DNA of 24,965 nt from a virus. The stretch lies in the IMG/VR virus record IMGVR_UViG_3300011114_000344, positions 1 to 24,965 of that record; one strand, given 5' to 3'. Position numbers and translations under genes: made by a program. The notes under the pieces are model-generated. The model did not search any database, was not told where the DNA came from, and saw only the letters and a list, made by a program, of their open reading frames with translations. Of the stretch, positions 1 through 5,568 are shown in pieces; the first letter of the stretch is position 1, and every line of letters begins with the position of its first letter.

Positions 1-221
1 GCCATTTTCTTAGCGGGAGCGCCCTTTTTCTTAGCCATCATTGCCATGAAACCGGGGTTCATTTTCGTAGCCATATCACCACCTTTTGAGAAAGATTTGC
101 CTTTGTCGGCGTTAGAGAAATCCTTACCCACAGACTGTGGGATACCTACCCTCTTGGCAAAACCCGGATTGTGGGCTATTGCCGCCATAAACTTGTGCTG
201 GGCTTTTGATGAGGAAGGCAT
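1..221 (-). CDS. Small conserved phage protein, partial (C-terminus off window)
   Basis: The reading frame starts MPSSSKAQHKFMAAIAHNPG and runs to the window edge, giving about 73 visible residues. The N-terminal pattern (PSSSKAQHKFM, then a Gly/Lys-rich stretch with GIPQSVGKDF) is familiar to me from short uncharacterised proteins in phage virion regions; no biochemical role is known to me. The start ATG follows directly after the TAA stop of the upstream gene, which suggests translational coupling. The visible C-terminal part is rich in Lys, Ala and Met. It is probably the next member of the late transcript restarted by the promoter at 1308-1336. The function is unknown. Confidence 0.75.
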   Translation of the reverse strand, partial: MPSSSKAQHKFMAAIAHNPGFAKRVGIPQSVGKDFSNADKGKSFSKGGDMATKMNPGFMAMMAKKKGAPAKKM

Positions 222-479
222 TTAGCATTTCCATCTTGCAAGAGCCGCTGCTTTGCGGGTAGGCTTGCCTTTTTCATCCTTCATCGGCCCCGGCATACCG
301 CTCATCCGGGCACAGAACGAGTCTTTGCGTGGGCCACCTTGGGGCTGGGGAGCCTTGAGGTTGCTGCCCGTTGCTGCGTTATATTTGGCTCTGCCCTTGG
401 CAGTCAAACCAGCACCCTGAGAGATCGGGAGCTTCTCGCCCCGACCAACAGAGAGAACCGGGCCTTTCTTCTTAGCCAT
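222..479 (-). CDS. Conserved small basic phage protein (DUF6321-like)
   Basis: This 85-aa protein begins MAKKKGPVLSVGRGEKLPIS and ends with a Lys/Arg-rich tail finishing in WKC. The opening and the Lys-Gly-Arg-Ala-Lys-Tyr-Asn segment match a short family I recall from phages, probably DUF6321; the family number is from memory. It has no membrane segment or known catalytic motif, is strongly basic and may bind nucleic acid or virion components, which is inference. Its ATG lies inside the last codons of the upstream 97-aa gene (8-nt overlap), so the two are likely translationally coupled. Confidence 0.8.
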   Translation of the reverse strand: MAKKKGPVLSVGRGEKLPISQGAGLTAKGRAKYNAATGSNLKAPQPQGGPRKDSFCARMSGMPGPMKDEKGKPTRKAAALARWKC

Positions 480-765
480 AGAAAACTTCGATACCTACAA
501 CAGTACCCACGCTGGTTGTGAGGTGCAGCCCTGTGGTTGCCAAGATACCTTCTCCGGGTATGGTGATGTTGAAGTTTACAGGGGTAGTAACGCTGGCAAT
601 GTCCATCGTAAACAACACCGCGCCAGTGGCGCTGCCATCACGAATCTCAAATGTGGCTGCCGTAGAAACTTTAGGACTGACCACAATACCTTTGAGGCGT
701 GTGCGTCCCAGCATAAAAGAACCGGCGGCACTTAAATGCGCCGCCTTTACGTCTGTTTGCATCAT
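472..765 (-). CDS. Putative small virion protein (97 aa)
   Basis: The protein starts MMQTDVKAAHLSAAGSFMLG and continues as alternating hydrophobic and Thr/Ser/Gly residues, which suggests a beta-sandwich. The MQTDVKAAHL opening is one I recognise from short genes near capsid and connector genes in environmental phages, where they are annotated as structural or hypothetical. A good ribosome site (TGGAGA) precedes tandem ATG codons at 765 and 762; either could be the start. It lies 34 nt after the 139-aa gene in the same late transcript. A head-completion or decoration role is inference from position and composition. Confidence 0.8.
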   Translation of the reverse strand: MMQTDVKAAHLSAAGSFMLGRTRLKGIVVSPKVSTAATFEIRDGSATGAVLFTMDIASVTTPVNFNITIPGEGILATTGLHLTTSVGTVVGIEVFYG

Positions 766-799
766 AATTAATCTCCAGTTGTGAGGTTACCCCCGAAGA

Positions 800-1219
800 T
801 TAAGCTGTGCGTGTGAACACGTAGGCTGTTGCGCTGGAGAACATTAGCGTGAACCGGCCCACACCTGTAACACCAGAGGCCACTGTCAGGTCACCAAATG
901 AGCCGGGGGTGTCAGCAGCGCCAGAGGACAAGATGCCGTTAACTGCAACAACCATTGTCACAGTTGACGCGCCTGCGGTGTTGTCAATATACAAATCAAA
1001 CACAGTACCTTGCGTTGCACCCAGTGCTGCGCCAAGCAAAGTGCCCGTGGGCAGTGTGATGGCAGTTGCTGAGGCTGAAGTCGAGGTGATGTAGCCAGTT
1101 GCTACCTGTGCTGCTGTGGCAGTCGCTGTGGCATTGATTGCATTGGAGGCGGTAACTTGATGCCCATCAATGAAGCCATTTTGGGATGTGACGGGGCCGT
1201 TAAACGTGGTGCGTGCCAT
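800..1219 (-). CDS. Putative virion or decoration protein (139 aa)
   Basis: This 139-aa protein begins MARTTFNGPVTSQNGFIDGH and is dominated by Ala, Thr, Gly, Ser and Val, with almost no charged residues in its central part. That composition and the MARTTFNGPV start are typical of small phage surface or decoration proteins of beta structure. There is no transmembrane segment or enzyme motif. AAGGA precedes the ATG at normal distance. It is the first gene after the minus-strand promoter at 1308-1336 and has an 88-nt leader with potential stem-loops. The structural assignment is inference. Confidence 0.8.
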   Translation of the reverse strand: MARTTFNGPVTSQNGFIDGHQVTASNAINATATATAAQVATGYITSTSASATAITLPTGTLLGAALGATQGTVFDLYIDNTAGASTVTMVVAVNGILSSGAADTPGSFGDLTVASGVTGVGRFTLMFSSATAYVFTRTA

Positions 1220-1307
1220 GATTTTTCCTTACATACAAGTTAGGCGCATTAGTCTGTATGTCGTCAGCCGGGGCTGTCTAATGCACCGGAAAGCCCGGAG
1301 TAAGAGC
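1220..1307 (-). promoter_or_regulatory. Structured 5' leader of the 139-aa gene
   Basis: The untranslated leader between the promoter and the start codon at 1219 contains nested complementary arms. GCATTAG (1246-1252) pairs with CTAATGC (1278-1284), and inside it CAGCC (1265-1269) pairs with GGCTG (1272-1276). A competing pair is CATAC (1232-1236) with GTATG (1256-1260). The alternatives are mutually exclusive in part, so the leader could influence translation. That role is speculative; only the pairings are seen. Confidence 0.4.
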
Positions 1308-1336
1308 AATATAGCATACTTTTTAGGGAGGTGCAA
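1308..1336 (-). promoter_or_regulatory. Sigma70-like promoter restarting late transcription
   Basis: On the minus strand, TTGCAC (1336-1331) is followed after exactly 17 nt by TATATT (1313-1308), with TG one base upstream of the -10 (extended -10 form). The -35 overlaps the last codons of the HNH gene. It would drive the 139-, 97- and 85-aa genes and the partial gene at the edge, which are otherwise separated from the head operon by the terminator after the capsid gene. Confidence 0.6.
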
Positions 1337-1916
1337 GGAGCTTGTTCGACTTTTTTAAATTTTCTTCTTGGGTAATTACCCGTAGGTTCCACGGCACATG
1401 TAGCCCACAAACAGTTTCACCCTGTAGCGGAATAATGTGATCTACAACGTACTGTTCGCCAGTGGTCTGCGTCATTGTCATGGCAATTTGGTAAAGCTGC
1501 CGTATCTCCGACTTCTGCTTGCGACTCAGCCACGGCGGGGTGGCGTTTCGGTGTTTGCGTCTGCGAACCTTGTTGTCTGCCAGCACTTGTAGTGGGTTGT
1601 TTGCTTTCCACGTAGCCCGGTAGAGGCGTTGCTCTTCAACAGGGCGTGCTTGCGCCCGTGCTATGACTAGCTGCTTGTTTCTCTTGTAGTACTCTTGTTT
1701 TGCAGTTAGCCCTGCCTCTGATTGGTTGTACTCCGCAAAGTAGCCTGCGCGGGATACCGCCCCTTCTTGCCACTCTGCCTTCAGGCACTCAACACACGCG
1801 CCTTTGGTTTTGCGAGGGGCTGTGTGCCCGTGCTTGCACGGCTCTCCCGTAAAGTAGTACTTAGCTCCAGCGGCTTTGGCTTCGGCGCGTGTTTTAGGTA
1901 GTTTGATAGTGTCCAC
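1323..1916 (-). CDS. HNH homing-type endonuclease
   Basis: The protein is about 197 aa with a GTG start at 1916, chosen because AGGAGA sits five nt upstream; the open frame continues into the capsid gene but without a better start. An N-terminal Cys/His cluster (CKHGH then CVEC) looks like a zinc-binding treble clef. The C-terminal part carries the HNH signature VVDHIIPL, then CGLHVPWNLRVI and ENLKKSNK, supplying the expected His, Asn and His/Lys positions. Such proteins make double- or single-strand DNA cuts, and many phage copies are selfish homing endonucleases. It sits as a cassette between the capsid gene with its terminator and a promoter for the next virion genes, consistent with insertion into a late operon. 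The target site is unknown. Confidence 0.88.
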   Translation of the reverse strand: MDTIKLPKTRAEAKAAGAKYYFTGEPCKHGHTAPRKTKGACVECLKAEWQEGAVSRAGYFAEYNQSEAGLTAKQEYYKRNKQLVIARAQARPVEEQRLYRATWKANNPLQVLADNKVRRRKHRNATPPWLSRKQKSEIRQLYQIAMTMTQTTGEQYVVDHIIPLQGETVCGLHVPWNLRVITQEENLKKSNKLLAPP

Positions 1917-1976
1917 GATATCTCCTGTGTTACGACACAGGTAATGTACCATAATTTTAGCCAAGCTACAGCAGGC

Positions 1977-2001
1977 AAAGAAAAAGGCCCCGAAGGGCCT
2001 T
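1977..2001 (-). terminator. Rho-independent terminator after the capsid gene
   Basis: On the minus strand AAGGCCC, a TTCG tetraloop and GGGCCTT form a perfect 7-bp stem (2001-1984), followed by TTTCTTTG. This is a textbook intrinsic terminator 36 nt after the major capsid stop codon. It should strongly reduce read-through into the HNH gene. Confidence 0.85.
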
Positions 2002-2037
2002 CCAAATCTTGCTAAGTGCTTGATTTTACTGGGGTTT

Positions 2038-2949
2038 TTAAGTAGAACCCGGCGATCCAAAAATTCCAAGCGGATCCGACCAGCCAAAGCTGTAGCGCTC
2101 ACGGGACTTGTATCTCACGTTTCCGGTGTCAAAATCACCGTCCATTGAATTTGCCAACGCTGCACGTTCAAAATGCTTCAGGCCGTTGGGCACATCGGTC
2201 ATCAGGAACCATGCATTGCTATCAGTCAAGAAGTGGTTAATGCAATACCCTTGTGGGATAGAGCCGTTGTTCTTCAAGGCGTTGATATCGTTGTCGGCAG
2301 TGCCAACACGTAGATTGGTTTCCAGCAAGCGGGTTGCAGTGAACTGCAATGCTGGCGGGATGACCAATTTTTTGGGCTGTGCTGCGATCAGAAGACCGCG
2401 CTCATCAGTCCAAGCAGCAATCTGAATAACTGCGTTTTCCAACGAAGTCTCATTCAAATCGGCTGCGGTTGCAGGACGGTTGCTGTTGGTTCCACCAGAC
2501 ACCAGAGGGTGAGAAGTAGAAATTAAAGCAACTCCGTCACCACCCACATATGCGCTACTAAAAGCGTTGTTGAGGGTTGCAGCGGCCTTGACTTGCTTGG
2601 TATACGCCATTGCACGGGCCAAAGCCTTGGTGTAACGGGCAGACAGCGAGTCATACAGGTTGTCCTCAACAGCCTCTTCGGTGATAGAGAAGCCAAGAGC
2701 GATAGTCTCGTGGTTGTACCGAGCTGTAAACGCTTCCTGTGCATTGTCATAAGCAATGGCAGAACCCTCGTTTTTGACTGGTGCAGCGGAGAATCCCGAC
2801 AGCTTGGTCTCTTCTTCAAAAGAACGCTCTGATTTTTCAGTCTCATAAATCTCTTTATGTTCCTGTTGGTAGGTTGTGTATTCCAAACCAAACAAAGCGT
2901 TCAGACCGGGAAGGAGTTCCTTCAGTAGTTGTGCGCGTGAAATAGCCAT
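2038..2949 (-). CDS. Major capsid protein
   Basis: This 303-aa protein has the length and position expected for a phage major head protein, after portal, scaffold and a minor head gene. It begins MAISRAQLLKELLPGLNALF and has an acidic, helical N-terminal arm (residues about 25-45) followed by mixed alpha/beta sequence. Typical features are a stretch on self-assembly and virion contacts such as ITEEAVEDNLYDSL and a C-terminal segment with FGWSDPLGIFG. It probably has the HK97 fold, with about 400 copies per virion for usual capsid sizes; this is family knowledge, not visible here. AAGGAGC precedes the ATG, the best ribosome site in this operon, and a strong terminator follows the stop, both fitting a highly expressed gene. 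No separate protease gene is seen in the window. Confidence 0.85.
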   Translation of the reverse strand: MAISRAQLLKELLPGLNALFGLEYTTYQQEHKEIYETEKSERSFEEETKLSGFSAAPVKNEGSAIAYDNAQEAFTARYNHETIALGFSITEEAVEDNLYDSLSARYTKALARAMAYTKQVKAAATLNNAFSSAYVGGDGVALISTSHPLVSGGTNSNRPATAADLNETSLENAVIQIAAWTDERGLLIAAQPKKLVIPPALQFTATRLLETNLRVGTADNDINALKNNGSIPQGYCINHFLTDSNAWFLMTDVPNGLKHFERAALANSMDGDFDTGNVRYKSRERYSFGWSDPLGIFGSPGST

Positions 2950-2961
2950 GATTTATGCTCC

Positions 2962-3567
2962 TTATACGCCGGTTGAGTTGTTGTACTGATGCATAGTCGC
3001 ATTGATTTTCACGATTACCTCGGGAAAATTGTCAGCAGCCGTAGCGGTGTCCCGCACCACATCAATAATACGAATAGGCAACGTGTTGGTTGTTGCAGTA
3101 GAGTCCAAAAGAGCCACGGCTGAGTTACCAGTCGTAGTTGAACCTGCGTTCTGTACCAACGTGGCGTTATTTCCGATGGAGGTAATACCCACACCAGAGA
3201 TAACAGTTGTGCCAGACACGACCGCCACTTGGAACAGCGTATCGGGATCATCAGCGACCACAGCGAAGATTTTAGTCCCCGAAGCAATTGCCTGACTAGC
3301 TGGATAGAACTGTTGCTGCTGGATTTGCCCAGTTGAACTGTTGGTAAAACTCACACCCATAAACACACCGCAAGGCGTGGCAGTGGTTGTGCCCGTGTCT
3401 TTTTGGATTGTGCCGTCAGAAATGCGTTTTACCAAGTCACCAAAGAAAATGTTTGTGGCATAACCACTTGCAATTTCCATCAAGCGGGTTGCACCCGCAA
3501 ATACCTGTCCACCGATTAGGTTTACAGGCTTTAGACCGTAAGGGGCCGAGACTGTAGGATAAGCCAT
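2962..3567 (-). CDS. Putative capsid decoration or minor head protein (201 aa)
   Basis: The 201-aa protein starts MAYPTVSAPYGLKPVNLIGG and is rich in Thr, Val, Gly and Ala with few charges, consistent with an all-beta virion protein. The APYGLKPVNLIGGQ opening is familiar from phage head regions where it is annotated as a structural or hypothetical protein. It lies 12 nt upstream of the major capsid gene with its own CAGGAG site. Decoration (head-stabilising) proteins commonly occupy this position, so that is the favoured role. A head-tail connector protein is a weaker alternative. Confidence 0.75.
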   Translation of the reverse strand: MAYPTVSAPYGLKPVNLIGGQVFAGATRLMEIASGYATNIFFGDLVKRISDGTIQKDTGTTTATPCGVFMGVSFTNSSTGQIQQQQFYPASQAIASGTKIFAVVADDPDTLFQVAVVSGTTVISGVGITSIGNNATLVQNAGSTTTGNSAVALLDSTATTNTLPIRIIDVVRDTATAADNFPEVIVKINATMHQYNNSTGV

Positions 3568-3579
3568 TTAAAACTCCTG

Positions 3580-4029
3580 TTATTTAGAACCAGAACCAAA
3601 TCCTTGTCCACGAGTGCTTGTAGATTTTCGGTCTGCAAACAGAGGCATACGAGGGTCGTTGTTCCGCATAAAACTATTATCCACTGACTCCATCTGCTCA
3701 GATGCGTGTTTGTCATAGTACTGCTTTCGGGCCTCTGTGCGGTCGGATGGCTGTTTGCATAGCATCAGTCCACCGATTTCCACATTGCCGTTGGCACTAC
3801 CAACAATCATCAGTTCAGGATGGTCTACTGCTTTTACTGGCTCCCAACCATCTCGCATTTGGCGAGATACATTGGTGTGGTGTGCTGTTCCGTTTACATG
3901 CGTTGCAATCCAACGGAACGAGTACCCCGGTTCAGGAGTCGGGTCTGGCAGTGAAGAGGGCGGTACATAGACCGTCCGTGCATTTTTATCGCGTGACACT
4001 AGGTCGCGGGGGGTACGAGCATCAGCCAT
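3580..4029 (-). CDS. Conserved head-module protein of unknown function (149 aa)
   Basis: This 149-aa protein is hydrophilic, begins MADARTPRDLVSRDKNARTV and has a central FRWIATHVNGTAHHTNVSRQ segment followed by a region with DGWEPVKA. The C-terminus is Gly/Ser/Lys-rich and probably disordered. It overlaps the end of the scaffold-like gene by 8 nt and precedes the 201-aa virion gene, so it is expressed with the capsid assembly genes. I see no enzyme motif. It may be a minor head or assembly protein, on position alone. Confidence 0.75.
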   Translation of the reverse strand: MADARTPRDLVSRDKNARTVYVPPSSLPDPTPEPGYSFRWIATHVNGTAHHTNVSRQMRDGWEPVKAVDHPELMIVGSANGNVEIGGLMLCKQPSDRTEARKQYYDKHASEQMESVDNSFMRNNDPRMPLFADRKSTSTRGQGFGSGSK

Positions 4030-4942
4030 TTTGATTCTCCAGTTTAGCTACTTGAACAGCATATTGTTGAGGGGTTAGTCCAAACTTCTTAGCCAACGCC
4101 ATCTGCGTTAACGTAAGCTGAACTTTCTTTGGCCCCGACGAACGAGTCGCAGAGGCTACAACAGATGAAGGTCGAGTGCTTCGTGCTTCACGCCCCCCAA
4201 ATGCTTCTGGGAAGGTGCTCCGCATCCGGGCATCAATACGTTCAAAATACTCATCCGAGCGGGGGTCTACCCCCGAATTCACTAGTTTTTGGTGCAGCCC
4301 TAGTGAAAAGCTGGTTAATTCTTCGTTTCCCGCAGCGCCAAACCACTGGTTTTTTGCTTGCCAGCGCAAGGTTTTGTCATCAAGTTCGGGCGCTACAGGT
4401 TCCGATTTCCGTATTTGTACACTATCTGAAGCCGTTTGTAAAGGGGCCGGTTTAAAATTTTCTGCTGAAATCATTCTCAGCTTGGCATCTGTCAACGCTT
4501 CCTGTGCCGCAATGATAGCATCAGTATCAAAAGCCTCCTGTGCTGCCTTGTAGTTACGCCTTGCAGTCTCAAGTTCGCTGCCAACCGCCTGTTTTACGGT
4601 TTCTGCGTACTGTTTGGCCCCAGTATTGGCGTATTCTTTCAGTTGCCGGTTCTCATCTAGCAACTGTTGGGCAAGATTCTCAAGTTCCTGCTTTTCTCGG
4701 ATTGTAGACTCTTTGGCACGGCGCTCATCGTGTCTGGCATGGGTCAATTCCTTGATCCTACCCTTCACTTTGTCCGAATATGAGTTGATTTCCTCATCTG
4801 TGGGGTCTTCAACGGGTCGGTCAAGGGCTTGTCGGCCCCTGTCTTGGGCTGGGGTGTCATCTACAACCTCAATTTCGACCTCAATCTCTTTTTCATCAGC
4901 TTTCGCTGCAATTTCATCAGGAAATTCAAACTTTTCAGCCAT
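4022..4942 (-). CDS. Capsid scaffolding-like protein
   Basis: The 306-aa product is highly charged and helical. Residues about 15-60 are strongly acidic; about 60-150 form a predicted coiled coil rich in Glu, Lys, Arg, Gln and Ala; and the C-terminus is basic (SSGPKKVQLTLTQMALAKKF then PQQYAVQVAKLE), like the helix-turn-helix capsid-binding tails of known scaffolding proteins. Low sequence conservation is usual in this group, so the call rests on composition, length and position between portal and major capsid protein. GAGGAG precedes the ATG. It would act inside the procapsid and be removed on maturation. It could instead be a minor head protein. Confidence 0.75.
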   Translation of the reverse strand: MAEKFEFPDEIAAKADEKEIEVEIEVVDDTPAQDRGRQALDRPVEDPTDEEINSYSDKVKGRIKELTHARHDERRAKESTIREKQELENLAQQLLDENRQLKEYANTGAKQYAETVKQAVGSELETARRNYKAAQEAFDTDAIIAAQEALTDAKLRMISAENFKPAPLQTASDSVQIRKSEPVAPELDDKTLRWQAKNQWFGAAGNEELTSFSLGLHQKLVNSGVDPRSDEYFERIDARMRSTFPEAFGGREARSTRPSSVVASATRSSGPKKVQLTLTQMALAKKFGLTPQQYAVQVAKLENQNG

Positions 4943-4952
4943 TTTCTACTCC

Positions 4953-5381
4953 TCAAGCACGAGTTAAGCCTCGCGGATCTTGCACAACAGCGTCTACTTG
5001 GTCATCGTTAAGCAGACGGAACTCTTTGCCGTAGATTTTGAAGCGTGTACCAGAATACGTTCTGACCAAAACAAAATCTCCAGCCTTACACCACGCACCA
5101 CCGGGGAACTTGACCTGATCTTTGTACGCATCGGGGCCAATTTTTACAACAAAGAGCACGGTGGTGGCGTGTTCCTCTTGCCGCATGTAGGGATCGGCTT
5201 TGACAATGCTGGAATTCTCAAAAGTTTTTTCTACATCAGGTACAACACACAACAATTTCCAACCTGTGGGGTCGGGTAGCTGTGTGGCTTTCTCTTCTTG
5301 GGACGCATCTTCACTAGGGTTTTCCCTAGGTCGGATGGTTTTTGGCAAACTAATGCCGGGTGGAAGAATCAGATTACTCAT
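4953..5381 (-). CDS. GroES-like co-chaperonin
   Basis: The 142-aa protein has an N-terminal extension of about 35 residues (Pro- and Glu-rich), then a Cpn10-like core: GWKLLCVVPDVEKTFENS resembles the GroES start, a mobile-loop region lies in the middle, and GAWCKAGDFVLVRTYSGTRF followed by GKEFRLLNDDQVDAVVQDP corresponds to the second half of the GroES beta-barrel. Standard GroES is about 97 aa, so the extra length is at the N-terminus. Phage co-chaperonins (T4 gp31, RB49 CocO) adapt host GroEL to fold the major capsid protein, and the location between portal and scaffold fits such a role. It overlaps the preceding 64-aa gene by 8 nt. The loop that contacts GroEL cannot be verified by eye. 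Confidence 0.75.
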   Translation of the reverse strand: MSNLILPPGISLPKTIRPRENPSEDASQEEKATQLPDPTGWKLLCVVPDVEKTFENSSIVKADPYMRQEEHATTVLFVVKIGPDAYKDQVKFPGGAWCKAGDFVLVRTYSGTRFKIYGKEFRLLNDDQVDAVVQDPRGLTRA

Positions 5382-5568
5382 TGGCGCTTTCTACTTTCTC
5401 AGCAAGGTCAATTAAATAACGCTCTGCGAGAGCTAGACCCTGAATAGTCCCGCAGAGTTTTTGGTACTCTTCAAAATTGCGACAAGCACCCCCCGCCAAG
5501 TCATCGGCGTAGTTGTTCATGTCGGTACGAATCTTTTCGCGCAGTACCCGCACAAAATCTTGGATCAT
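5374..5568 (-). CDS. Small helical protein (64 aa), unknown
   Basis: This 64-aa protein starts MIQDFVRVLREKIRTDMNNY and is predicted to be almost entirely helical, with two Cys residues in the middle (GGACRNF and KLCGTI). The ATG overlaps the portal stop codon (ATGA), and its end overlaps the co-chaperonin start by 8 nt, so it is embedded in a translationally coupled chain. Small helical genes just after portal are common in phages, but I do not recognise a named family. Confidence 0.75.
   Translation of the reverse strand: MIQDFVRVLREKIRTDMNNYADDLAGGACRNFEEYQKLCGTIQGLALAERYLIDLAEKVESANE

Noticed and set aside
1917-2102. N-terminal extension of the HNH protein into the capsid gene
   Set aside because: The open frame continues, but it spans the terminator and the end of the capsid gene; the GTG at 1916 has a perfect ribosome site.
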